Notes under the pieces: generated by a model
Told to the model about the DNA's origin: nothing
The model's database searches: none
The model's input: only the letters and a program-made list of their open reading frames with translations
Translations under genes and position numbers: made by a program
In this document: positions 54,259 through 62,536 of the stretch, piece after piece
Layout of the letters: the number at the start of each line of letters is the position of its first letter
Numbering within the stretch: the first letter of the stretch is position 1
Origin: Sphingomonas paeninsulae
GTDB taxonomy: Bacteria > Pseudomonadota > Alphaproteobacteria > Sphingomonadales > Sphingomonadaceae
Direction of reading: 5' to 3'
Length of the DNA: 64,000 bases
Assembly: GCF_003660165.1 (NCBI RefSeq)
Contig: NZ_CP032829.1
Span: 1,873,001 to 1,937,000 of the forward strand

Positions 54259-55032
54259 ATGAGTGAGTCCCAGGCCGTGGCGTTTGTTACGGGTGCTGAA
54301 TCGGGCATTGGCGCTGCGTGCGCGGGTGCTCTTGCTGCGGCTGGCTATGATGTCGCTGTGCTGTATTTTCATGACATTGATGCTGCGAACAAGACGGTGG
54401 CCGTGGTGACGGCTGCGGGTCGGCGCGGGATCACGGTGCAGGCAGATGTTGCCGATGAAGCTGCGGTCGAGGCGGCTTTCGATACGGTGATCGCGGCGCT
54501 GGGCGTGCCGGGGGTGCTTGTCAATTCGGCAGGGTTAAACCAGTCGGGTGTGCCGGTTGCGGACATGACTTTGGTGCAGTGGCAGCGGTTGATCGGGAGT
54601 GATCTGACGGGACCGTTCCTGACGTCGCGGCGGTTCGTGCAGGAGCGGCTGAAGGCTGGTGGGCCCGGTCAGATCATCAACATATCGTCGATCCACGCGG
54701 AGGACGCGCGTGCGGGCGGCGCGGATTATTGTTCGGCCAAGGGCGGCCTGAAAATGCTCACCGAGACGATGGCGCTGGAGTGCGCGGGGGCGGGGATAAC
54801 GGTGAACGCGATTGCGCCGGGCATGATCCTGACGCCGATGAATGCCAAGGCTCAAGCCGATGCGACGTATCGGTCGAGTCTGGAGGCGGCAATTCCGGTG
54901 AAGCGGGCTGGGACGGCGGAGGAGGTGGCGGCGCTGGCCGTGTACCTCGCGTCACCGGCTGCGGCCTATATTACGGGCACTACGGTGACGATCGATGGCG
55001 GTCTGTCGCTTGTTCTTGCGCAGGGAGCTTAA
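54259..55032 (+). CDS. SDR family oxidoreductase
   Basis: 257 residues, classical short-chain dehydrogenase. Cofactor motif FVTGAESGIGAACAGALAAA, NSAG in VLVNSAGLNQSG, the catalytic Ser in INISSIHAEDA and Y-x-x-x-K in DYCSAKGGLKM, and the C-terminal TGTTVTIDGGLSLV. It resembles glucose 1-dehydrogenase-like and sugar dehydrogenases. A GH130 gene follows three bases after its stop, so the pair probably works on one carbohydrate. Confidence 0.92.
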   Translation: MSESQAVAFVTGAESGIGAACAGALAAAGYDVAVLYFHDIDAANKTVAVVTAAGRRGITVQADVADEAAVEAAFDTVIAALGVPGVLVNSAGLNQSGVPVADMTLVQWQRLIGSDLTGPFLTSRRFVQERLKAGGPGQIINISSIHAEDARAGGADYCSAKGGLKMLTETMALECAGAGITVNAIAPGMILTPMNAKAQADATYRSSLEAAIPVKRAGTAEEVAALAVYLASPAAAYITGTTVTIDGGLSLVLAQGA

Positions 55033-55035
55033 GGC

Positions 55036-55947
55036 ATGGGTCTGGATTTTAACGTCGAGGCGATCGATGCGGTGCGGCTGGAGGCGACGGGCGTTCTGGC
55101 GACGCGGGATTTGATGAGTCCGTATGTTTGGCAGCTTGATGGTGGGCGGTTCGCGATTTTGGTGCGGGCTGTGCCGCGCGCCGGATCGAGCGATCAGGAT
55201 ACTGGCACGATCTGGTATGGCGAGGGCAGCGACGGGCTGAGCTTTACTATGGACGATACGCCGGTGCTGGTTCCGGGGCCGGGCGCGCTGGATATCGGGG
55301 GATGCGAAGACCCTACGCCGGTGCTGATCGATGGGCGCTGGGTGGTCTATTATACCGGGGTCGATGCGACGCATTCTTCCGGGCAGATGCTATATGCCGA
55401 AGGGCCAGATTTGCGGTCGCTGGTGAAGAAGGGCGTGGCACTGGCGTCTTCGAAGACTGAGGGTAACACCAAGGAAGCGACGATCGAACGGACGGCGGAC
55501 GGGCGCTGGCGGTTATTCTATGAATATGCGCGGGACAATGCTTCGCTGATCGGGCTGGCGATCGGCAACGATGTGGCGGGGCCGTGGACTGAGCAGCCCG
55601 CTCCGTTCGGACCGCGAACCGACCAGTGGGATTCATGGCATTTGTCGACCGGGCCGATGCTGACGAGCGACCCCGACCAGCCGGTGATGTTCTATAATGG
55701 TGCGACGCAAGACGCGCGCTGGCGGATCGGCTGGGTGGCGTTCGACCGGGACTGTACGAAGGTCGTGGACCGCTGCATCGAGCCGCTGATCGTGCCACCG
55801 CCGCAGTTGCAGCGTGCAGCGGCCGATATCGCCTTTGCGGCGTCGGTGGTCGATCTGGGCGAGACGGCGCACCTGTATTATTCGCTGGCCGACCGCACGT
55901 TGGAACGTGCGGTCGTGCGCAAGTTTATTGAGGTGCCGGCGGGGTAA
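55036..55947 (+). CDS. GH130-like glycoside phosphorylase/hydrolase
   Basis: 303 residues, five-bladed beta-propeller type. The core motifs are GALDIGGCEDPTPVLIDGRW, WVVYYTGVDATHSSGQM, the KEATIERTADGRWRLFYEY block and DSWHLSTGPMLTSD. GH130 enzymes phosphorolyse or hydrolyse beta-mannosides in the cytoplasm; no signal peptide is seen here. The related GH43/GH117 propellers are an alternative. It is in an operon with the SDR gene and its 3' end overlaps the convergent amidohydrolase by 23 bases. Confidence 0.8.
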   Translation: MGLDFNVEAIDAVRLEATGVLATRDLMSPYVWQLDGGRFAILVRAVPRAGSSDQDTGTIWYGEGSDGLSFTMDDTPVLVPGPGALDIGGCEDPTPVLIDGRWVVYYTGVDATHSSGQMLYAEGPDLRSLVKKGVALASSKTEGNTKEATIERTADGRWRLFYEYARDNASLIGLAIGNDVAGPWTEQPAPFGPRTDQWDSWHLSTGPMLTSDPDQPVMFYNGATQDARWRIGWVAFDRDCTKVVDRCIEPLIVPPPQLQRAAADIAFAASVVDLGETAHLYYSLADRTLERAVVRKFIEVPAG

Positions 55948-57955
55948 CTTTCGGAACGGTGGTGAAGGGTTTGATGCCGAAGCTCGGGTACACTTCGGTG
56001 GGGTAATAGAAGGTGCCGTCCTTCACGACCATGCGGATCGTCTTGATTGCCTTCAGGTCTTTGGTCGGGTCGCCGGGGATGAGGAAGAAGTCGGCGAGCT
56101 TGCCCTTTGCGATTGATCCCATGCGCTGGTCCTGACCCAGATATTGCGTGCTGTCGAAAGTTGCGCGCTTCAGAATTTCGGGGGCGGTCATGCCCGCCTT
56201 CTGATACAGTTCCAGCTCGCGGTGATACGTGAACGAGCCGCCGGTATCGGTGCCGAACACGATGAAGATGCCGCGATCGTGGAGCATCCGGACGGTCGCG
56301 AGTATCTTGTCGAACGCACCACGATAAAGCGCGTCGTCACCGGGCGCGGACACGTCGATCCAGCCCTTTTTTGCGCTGCGCTGATAGCCGATCGGCATAT
56401 GGTCGAAATAATCGACCGCGCCGGGGGGAATGATGCCGTCGCGGTTTTCGGTGAGCTGTTCGTGGATGCCGAGTGTGGGGTCGATCGCTTTGTGACCGTC
56501 GACCATCGACTGGATGGTGTGCTGAACCGGCGCGCTGTTCAGGTCGAGCGCAGGCAGGCGACGGAGCGCGGTGAGGCGGAACAGCGTGCGCGTGTCCTCG
56601 CCCGGTTTCAGAACCCAACCGAGCATGAACTGATTGATGTGCGTCATTTCGTCATAACCTGCCGCGATCATGGCGTCGGCGTTGGAGAAAGCGGGGACGT
56701 GCCCGGCAACGCGCATCCCGAGCTTGTGTGCTTCTGCAACCATCGCGGGCACCCATGCCGGATTCATGCTGTTGTAGATCTTGATCTGCCAATATCCGCG
56801 CGCACCGTACCAGCGCACGGCATCGATAGCGGTGGACTGGCTATCGACAAGGATGCCTAGGTTGGCGCTGAAAGGGCTTTTGCCCTCGATAAAGCCGCTG
56901 CGGACAATGTGGGGGCCGCCGATGGTTCCCGCATCCATGCGATCGATCAGCGTGTCGAGCACGGCATTATCGTTGCCCATGTCGCGAACGGTCGTGATGC
57001 CCGCCATCAGATTCAGGAGGGCATCATCCTGTCCGAGGTGACCGTGAGCCTCGACCATGCCAGCGATCAGAGTGCCGCCTGCTCCGTCGATGGTGACTTC
57101 GCCGCGAGTGGCCGGACTGTCGAGCGCTTCGATGGCCGCAATCTCTTTACCACGCACGATTACCGACATCGGGGCGGTAAGGGCAGAGGTTGCGGGATCG
57201 AAGATGCGGACGTTCTTAATGCGGACAGGCGCGCCGTAATTGTGCGCGACCTTCTGCTGGATGGAGACGTAACGGTCGGTCGACCATTTTGCCGCCAACC
57301 CACGGAGGCGTTCCTCTTCGCCTTCATATCCTGCGCGGATCATGATCGAATCGGGGCTTACGTAGCCGATCATCGTGCCCTGTGCGTCGAGCAGGATCGT
57401 GTCGGGAGTGAGGTCCAGGCCATTGATCGTATAGGCGGTCGTTTGCAGCGGGCCGGGAGTCCCGGTGATTGCCACGGCCTCTCCCTTTTCAAGGCGGATC
57501 GTGCCGCCGGGGAGTGCTGGCATAGAGCGGTCGGCGTTTTTTAAAAGAGCGCGGGCGTACAGGCCCAGCGCATAGGTGCTGGAGGATTGCCCGATATAAA
57601 GGCTGGGTTCGCGGACGGTGCTGCTGCCCTTGCCGGTAGAGTCGGTCCAGGTGGCTTTGGTGCCGATCTGGTTGAACTGTTCGTTGACTTTGCTGCCGAA
57701 AGTCGTTGCTCCGGTGATGCTCCATGCCGTTGGCAGGCCGTTGGCATTGAGCGTTATCGTTTCGGCAATCGTCGGTCCGCGCCCGTTGTCCTTCACGTCA
57801 TAGTCGATGACTGTCTTGTCGCCAGTCGTGCTGGCGGTGAGGTGTCCGACCTTTTTGCCGCCAGAGATCACCGTGAATTGTTCGGTATTTGCCAGCGCGA
57901 TCGAAGGCAGGGTGAGCGCGATAAGGCCGAGCGCTGCGATAAATCTGGTTTTCAT
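55925..57955 (-). CDS. Periplasmic amidohydrolase (imidazolonepropionase-like) with long N-terminal domain
   Basis: 676 residues with a signal peptide (FIAALGLIALTLPSIALA). Residues ~20-240 form a beta-rich domain of unknown role (LYIGQSSSTYALGLYARALL). The amidohydrolase barrel follows: metal His pair in VEAHGHLGQDDALL, a lysine that may be carboxylated in WQIKIYNSM, His in RVAGHVPAF and MTHINQFML, and the Asp in VFGTDTGGSFTYH. The C-terminal GSIAKGKLADFFLIPGDPTK is typical. It could be a dipeptidase or lactonase of the Xaa-Pro/ imidazolonepropionase group. It is convergent with GH130. Confidence 0.87.
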   Translation of the reverse strand: MKTRFIAALGLIALTLPSIALANTEQFTVISGGKKVGHLTASTTGDKTVIDYDVKDNGRGPTIAETITLNANGLPTAWSITGATTFGSKVNEQFNQIGTKATWTDSTGKGSSTVREPSLYIGQSSSTYALGLYARALLKNADRSMPALPGGTIRLEKGEAVAITGTPGPLQTTAYTINGLDLTPDTILLDAQGTMIGYVSPDSIMIRAGYEGEEERLRGLAAKWSTDRYVSIQQKVAHNYGAPVRIKNVRIFDPATSALTAPMSVIVRGKEIAAIEALDSPATRGEVTIDGAGGTLIAGMVEAHGHLGQDDALLNLMAGITTVRDMGNDNAVLDTLIDRMDAGTIGGPHIVRSGFIEGKSPFSANLGILVDSQSTAIDAVRWYGARGYWQIKIYNSMNPAWVPAMVAEAHKLGMRVAGHVPAFSNADAMIAAGYDEMTHINQFMLGWVLKPGEDTRTLFRLTALRRLPALDLNSAPVQHTIQSMVDGHKAIDPTLGIHEQLTENRDGIIPPGAVDYFDHMPIGYQRSAKKGWIDVSAPGDDALYRGAFDKILATVRMLHDRGIFIVFGTDTGGSFTYHRELELYQKAGMTAPEILKRATFDSTQYLGQDQRMGSIAKGKLADFFLIPGDPTKDLKAIKTIRMVVKDGTFYYPTEVYPSFGIKPFTTVPKVTPPAPQ

Positions 57956-58054
57956 GAAACATCCCCGTTTGATTGCACGAGGTTAAGACAGGGGCTGGAC
58001 GTTCGCTATTGAAAAGTGAGTGCGTCTTTTGCGACGATGCGCCACAGAGAGCGC

Positions 58055-58375
58055 ATGGGTATTATTTCAGGCTGGACGATAAAGCGCGCCACCGGGTCGG
58101 GTGCGGTGGCTGCGGGCGCAGCGCTGATCCTATGGGCGATCTATGCGATGTTCGCGGGGGCGTCATTCGAGAAAGTGCTGGTATTCCCGCTGGCCTTTGC
58201 GCTGGCGGCGACTGCGTTTTGCGGACTGTCGGTGTTGTTTATGACGCTGGTCGACGTTCGAAACCACCGGCGCGGACAGCGGGTGCGCGCTGTGCGGACG
58301 TTCGATGTGGCGTTCGGCCTGTTGCTCGCGATACCAAGCATCGCCGAACTGCGTACGCTCGCCGAATGGCTGTAA
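58055..58375 (+). CDS. Small integral membrane protein of unknown function
   Basis: 106 residues from the ATG at 58055 (GTG at 58016 is an alternative). Three hydrophobic helices: GAVAAGAALILWAIYAMFAG, VFPLAFALAATAFCGLSVLF and FDVAFGLLLAIPSI, with a basic cytoplasmic loop (VRNHRRGQRVRAVR). No family is recognised. Its end overlaps the start of the RNase HI-like gene by ten bases, so they are cotranscribed. Confidence 0.65.
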   Translation: MGIISGWTIKRATGSGAVAAGAALILWAIYAMFAGASFEKVLVFPLAFALAATAFCGLSVLFMTLVDVRNHRRGQRVRAVRTFDVAFGLLLAIPSIAELRTLAEWL

Positions 58376-58758
58376 AAACAAAGCGACTGAAGGTGTATTT
58401 CGATGGCGGCTGCCGGCCCAATCCGGGTGCGATGGAGGCCGCCGTTGTGATTCGGGGGGTGGCGCATATTTCCACCGGAATTGGTGTCGGCACCAATTGT
58501 GATGCGGAGTGGCTGGCACTGATACTGGCGTTGAAAGTGGCACAGGATTCAGGTGTCGAGGATTTCGAATTACTGGGCGATTCAGCGGTCGTGGTGGCTC
58601 AGGCGCGGCGCGAACAAAAGTGTCGAGGTGCGGATTTGCAGCGCCATTTCGACGCATTCGCGGCGCTGGTCGGGGAGCGCGCATGGCCGCGAGTCAAGAA
58701 GATCGCGCGCGCGCAGAATCTGGCGGGGATTGCGTTGGTGCGGCTTCACGAACGGTAA
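58366..58758 (+). CDS. RNase HI-like protein (reverse-transcriptase-like family)
   Basis: 130 residues from the ATG at 58366. RNase H fold with KVYFDGGCRPNPGAMEAAVV (first Asp), NCDAEWLALILALKVAQ (Glu) and DFELLGDSAVVVAQARR (second Asp). The last block, usually with R-x-x-N-x-x-A-D, reads RAQNLAGIALV, with Gly where the fourth acidic residue is expected. It belongs to the ribonuclease HI family proteins with DGGxRxNPG, some of which are active with three acidic residues. The frame is open far upstream but that overlaps the membrane protein gene. Confidence 0.82.
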   Translation: MAVKTKRLKVYFDGGCRPNPGAMEAAVVIRGVAHISTGIGVGTNCDAEWLALILALKVAQDSGVEDFELLGDSAVVVAQARREQKCRGADLQRHFDAFAALVGERAWPRVKKIARAQNLAGIALVRLHER

Positions 58759-58765
58759 AAGAAAA

Positions 58766-58800
58766 ATGGCTCCGGCAAGGGGTTTCCTTGCCGGGGCCAT
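58766..58800. terminator. Bidirectional terminator hairpin
   Basis: A 15-base-pair stem (58766-58780 with 58786-58800, one G-T pair) closes a 5-base loop between the RNase HI-like gene and the convergent TonB receptor. An A-tract precedes it on the plus strand, giving a U-tract in the minus-strand transcript, so it suits the receptor best. Confidence 0.85.
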
Positions 58801-58816
58801 CAGGGGGAGGGTTTGG

Positions 58817-61366
58817 TTAGAACTTGACCGAAGCTTCGACGCCGAAGGTACGTGGCGCGTTGAAGTTGCCATAATCACCGATGACATTGGCAATGCTGCC
58901 GGTTGTCACACTGGTCGTTGGCGCGGCGGGCAGGCTGTTCGATGGATCGCGGCGGAAGACATATTGTTTGTCGAACAAGTTGCGCGCCCATGCCGAGATC
59001 GTGAAGCGGTTGTTGCCGCTACCGACGGGAATGTCGGCAAGGGCGATACGACCATTGACGATGAACGACGCGTCAGCCTTCGTTGCGAATTGGTCGAAAG
59101 CCTGAGTGGCCTGTGCGTAATTGCCGTCAATATGGAAGCGCAGTTTGACACCGCTGTCGGTCACGGGGACGACATAGTCAGCCGCGCCGCTGGCCGCATT
59201 GCGCGGGGTGAAGACGATGTAGAAGTTCTGATACACTGCGGGCGTCAGGCCAGTGGCCGCCGCAATCTGCACCGGTGGGATCTTCGTATAGGTATAGGCA
59301 TAAGACGCCGACAGTGTCAGGCCCTGAACGGGGTTGACGGTCAGGTCTGCTTCGATGCCGCGAATTTTGGTATTACCCGGCGCATTGATCGTCACAAGGT
59401 TGTTGAAGCTGCTTCCGCTGACGAACTGGATCGAACTGATGTCGATCTGGCTGTTCTTGCGATCCATGATATAGCCCGCGACGTTCAGGCGTGCCTTGTG
59501 ATTGAAGAAATCAGACTTGAAGCCAACTTCGTAGGACTTGATGTCCTCTGGGTTGAACTGCTGATAGTTCGAGGTGCGCGAGCTTGCACCACCGGCGCGA
59601 TATCCGGTCGCATATTTTGCATAGAGATGGACGTTCTCAGTCGCATCGAACGCCAAGGTCGCCATTGGGTTGAACCGGTTCCATGACTGGTCGAGCGGCT
59701 GGTAACCGACGCTGGCGGCAGGCGGGGTGGCGTCATAGTTCACGTTGCGCGAGAAGTGCAGAACGCCGCGCTTTTTATCGTGGGTGTAGCGACCGCCGAC
59801 CGTCAGGTGGATGGCGTCAGTCGCGTTCCATGTTGCCTGTCCGTAGACAGAATAGCTCTTTGACCAGACTTCCGAAGCGCGATCGATTGAACATCCGTTG
59901 ACCGCCGCGCCGACGAACAACGGCGTGTTGGCGGTGCAATACGGTATAGGAACATAGTTTGCGCCGGTGACTGCGCCAGCGCCGTTGAGGACTGCAACCG
60001 CGCCGATCGAACTTGGCGTGGCGGCATCATCGCTGACATGTTCGTTGAAATAATAAAGACCCGCGACGTAATCAATCGGTCCAACAGTACCGACAGCCTG
60101 CAATTCCTGGCTAAACTGGTTCTGACGCAGGTCGGCGAGGCTGTAACGGCTGAATGCACATGGCGCGGCGGCCGTGCACGCTGCGGTGAGATTGACGACA
60201 GGTGGACGGTGCGCGCCGCCCGAATTGTCCCACTGGGTTGCTGTTACGCCACGCCATGCGGTGATCGAGCGCAGTTCGATCTGCGGCGAGATCGTCCATT
60301 TCAAATTGTTGGTGAAGCCGTGCGTCTTATCAACGCTCGGCTGTTGTGGAACGCCGATATCGGCCGTTTTCATGCGAGAATCGCCGTTGACGACGACACC
60401 TGGCAACGGTGGCCGGACTGTGCCGGTCAGGGCCGTATATGCAGTACCGGGCAGGTGGCAATTCGGCGACGCGGCCTGTGTACCGGCGACGCAGCCGTTC
60501 GGGTTGAAGTTCAGCAACTGGCTGTAAAATGGCGAGTTCTGATCCTTGGCAACGTCATATGCAAAGTCGTTCGTGATGTTGTCGGTCGGCTGCCAGCGAA
60601 CGGCGGCACGGAAACCCTGACGGTCGTAATAATTCCAGCCCGTCTGCCCAGCCATAGGGTTTTTCGTTGTCGCACCCTGATATTGCTTCACCGCGTCGAG
60701 CTTCAGGCTGAAGCCCTTATATTCGGGCAGATCGATGTGCACGTCGCCGTTATAGGCTCCGTAATTGCCCATTCCGGCGCTCATGCGGCCACCGAATTCG
60801 CCGCTTGGCGCGCGGGTCACGATGCTGAGTGCGCCGCCTTCGGTGTTGCGGCCGAACAGGGTGCCCTGTGGTCCCTTCAGGACTTCGATGCGCTCGACGT
60901 CGAACAGACCGGCGTTCAGACCGTGCTGACGACCGAGATAGACACCGTCGATATAGATGCCGACGCCCTGTTCGCGTGCAGGCTGGTTGGCGTCGAGTGG
61001 CACAATGCCGCGGATGCCCACTGTCAGGGCCGACTGGCGCGCTTCGAAGGTGGCGACACGGAGCGATGGGACCGCGCCGTCGGCAAGGTCATAAAGGCTC
61101 TGGACGTGACGATCCTCAAGCGCCTGTGTGCTGAGCACGCTGATGGCGATTGGTGTCTGCTGAAGATTGGTTTCCCGCTTTGTCGCGGTGACGGTGATGT
61201 CGGTGAGGCCGTACCCTGCGGCATCTGGAGATTCAGCGTCTGGCTCTGGAGCGGCTTCGACCGTTGCCGGAGCGTCGGCTGCATAGGCGATTTCAGCGGA
61301 CATCATGCACGCCGCAATTGCCGCACTTGCCATAAGGCACGATCGCGTAAAGTTTGTCTTCGTCAT
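58817..61366 (-). CDS. TonB-dependent outer-membrane receptor
   Basis: 849 residues. Signal peptide SCLMASAAIAACMMSAEIAY; TonB-box region ITVTATKRETNLQQTPIAIS; plug domain with VGIYIDGVYLGRQHGLNAG, VERIEVLKGPQGTLFGRNTE and GGALSIVTRAP. The barrel ends in FGVEASVKF with C-terminal Phe. The long barrel with many Tyr/Asn turns resembles sphingomonad receptors for plant or aromatic compounds rather than siderophores, but the ligand is unknown. It is transcribed alone, upstream of nothing on the same strand before the terminator. Confidence 0.95.
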   Translation of the reverse strand: MTKTNFTRSCLMASAAIAACMMSAEIAYAADAPATVEAAPEPDAESPDAAGYGLTDITVTATKRETNLQQTPIAISVLSTQALEDRHVQSLYDLADGAVPSLRVATFEARQSALTVGIRGIVPLDANQPAREQGVGIYIDGVYLGRQHGLNAGLFDVERIEVLKGPQGTLFGRNTEGGALSIVTRAPSGEFGGRMSAGMGNYGAYNGDVHIDLPEYKGFSLKLDAVKQYQGATTKNPMAGQTGWNYYDRQGFRAAVRWQPTDNITNDFAYDVAKDQNSPFYSQLLNFNPNGCVAGTQAASPNCHLPGTAYTALTGTVRPPLPGVVVNGDSRMKTADIGVPQQPSVDKTHGFTNNLKWTISPQIELRSITAWRGVTATQWDNSGGAHRPPVVNLTAACTAAAPCAFSRYSLADLRQNQFSQELQAVGTVGPIDYVAGLYYFNEHVSDDAATPSSIGAVAVLNGAGAVTGANYVPIPYCTANTPLFVGAAVNGCSIDRASEVWSKSYSVYGQATWNATDAIHLTVGGRYTHDKKRGVLHFSRNVNYDATPPAASVGYQPLDQSWNRFNPMATLAFDATENVHLYAKYATGYRAGGASSRTSNYQQFNPEDIKSYEVGFKSDFFNHKARLNVAGYIMDRKNSQIDISSIQFVSGSSFNNLVTINAPGNTKIRGIEADLTVNPVQGLTLSASYAYTYTKIPPVQIAAATGLTPAVYQNFYIVFTPRNAASGAADYVVPVTDSGVKLRFHIDGNYAQATQAFDQFATKADASFIVNGRIALADIPVGSGNNRFTISAWARNLFDKQYVFRRDPSNSLPAAPTTSVTTGSIANVIGDYGNFNAPRTFGVEASVKF

Positions 61367-61507
61367 TTAATTTAAGCCCCCAAGTTTCTCAAGGGCGGCC
61401 GTTAGGCGCGGCTCGTGACACTATTCTTACGGGAAGATTACAGTTTAAATTGCGACTGAAGTTATTGCCGGACGCGGCCGTCGAGGCTCAGCCCTGTCAA
61501 AACGCAC

Positions 61508-61542
61508 AACCACCCCCGGATCGTAGCAACCCGAGGGCGGTT
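61508..61542 (-). terminator. Terminator of the TorF-like porin gene
   Basis: Twelve-base arms 61531-61542 and 61508-61519 pair with two G-U wobbles around an 11-base loop, starting 7 bases after the porin stop on the minus strand. A short T run (GCGTTTTG) follows about 3 bases on. Confidence 0.7.
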
Positions 61543-61548
61543 TGCCGA

Positions 61549-62376
61549 TTAGAAGGAAGCGCTTACCGAAAAGAGAATTTTGCCCGCGGCGATCGAAGAA
61601 CCATCCTTGGTCGAAGAAAAGTTCGGCTGCAGATACAAGGAATCGCCGCGCGTGATGTTGGTGTCGACATAGGCGATGCCCAGCGTGACGGGCGAAATCA
61701 CATAATCGGCACCGATCAGCCAGTCGGCATATTTGCCGGTGGGTGCAATGCTGGTGCCGTTGGGACCAAGCCCCCGATTACCGTCCGAGTATCCGATATG
61801 CCCCTTTATCGTCAGCGCGGTGCCAGGAATGCCAGCACTGGCGTCGCCCCAGATGTAGAGGTTGTCTTCCTTGTCGCCGATGCGGCTCTCTGGAGTGTTG
61901 GACCAGTTGCCGAGCGCCTGCTGCTTGGGCGCATAGGCCACGCCCGCGAGCAGCGAAACGGGGCCAGCAATGCCGCTGACCTTTACATAAGGCTCGGCGA
62001 AATCGGTTTTGTCCGCGCCGCCTGGATACATATACCAGGTCAGGCCTACATCGACGGTCGCGCCGCCGAATGTGCGTTTATAGCCGCCGATCAGGTCGAG
62101 TTCCATGTTCGAACCGCCGAACGTGCCCCAGCCAGCAAGGTTCGATGCCCAAACACCTGCGTACAATCCGCTTTTATGCGTGGCGGTAATGCCGCCCTGC
62201 ACGGCCATTTCCTCGTCGGACTGCGAAACCCCGCGATATCGGTAATCGTTGACGAGCGTAACACCGCCAGAGATCGTGATAGGTTTCGTCGGCGCTTCCC
62301 CCTGAGCGAAAGCCGGAGTGGTGGCACCAGTTGCCGTGGTCAGAACGGCTGTGACCAGAACGAGCAATTTTTTCAT
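61549..62376 (-). CDS. TorF-family putative porin
   Basis: 275 residues. Signal peptide LLVLVTAVLTTATGATTPA then FAQG. The mature barrel starts with SGGVTLVNDYRYRGVSQSDE, the hallmark of this family (formerly an uncharacterised Gcw_chp domain), and ends in ILFSVSASF with C-terminal Phe. VDVGLTWYMYPGG and VSLLAGVAYAP are typical strands. It should form a small outer-membrane channel; the solute is unknown. The SulP transporter downstream on the same strand may share a substrate, or not. Confidence 0.9.
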   Translation of the reverse strand: MKKLLVLVTAVLTTATGATTPAFAQGEAPTKPITISGGVTLVNDYRYRGVSQSDEEMAVQGGITATHKSGLYAGVWASNLAGWGTFGGSNMELDLIGGYKRTFGGATVDVGLTWYMYPGGADKTDFAEPYVKVSGIAGPVSLLAGVAYAPKQQALGNWSNTPESRIGDKEDNLYIWGDASAGIPGTALTIKGHIGYSDGNRGLGPNGTSIAPTGKYADWLIGADYVISPVTLGIAYVDTNITRGDSLYLQPNFSSTKDGSSIAAGKILFSVSASF

Positions 62377-62536
62377 TAGAGACTCCCTTTTTTGGATGTC
62401 CCTGCCTGCGCTTCGCGGGGTGCAGTCCTCTCAGCCGAATGATCGACCGGGGCTGCATCCACCGCGAAGGCTCCTCTCCTGACTGACTAATTTGCCCGGG
62501 ATATTGCCCGATTGTTTCAAACTGTTTCCAACGCAG

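Noticed and set aside
60038-61375. 445-codon open frame antisense to the TonB receptor
   Set aside because: The plug and barrel motifs are on the other strand; the antisense product has no family features.
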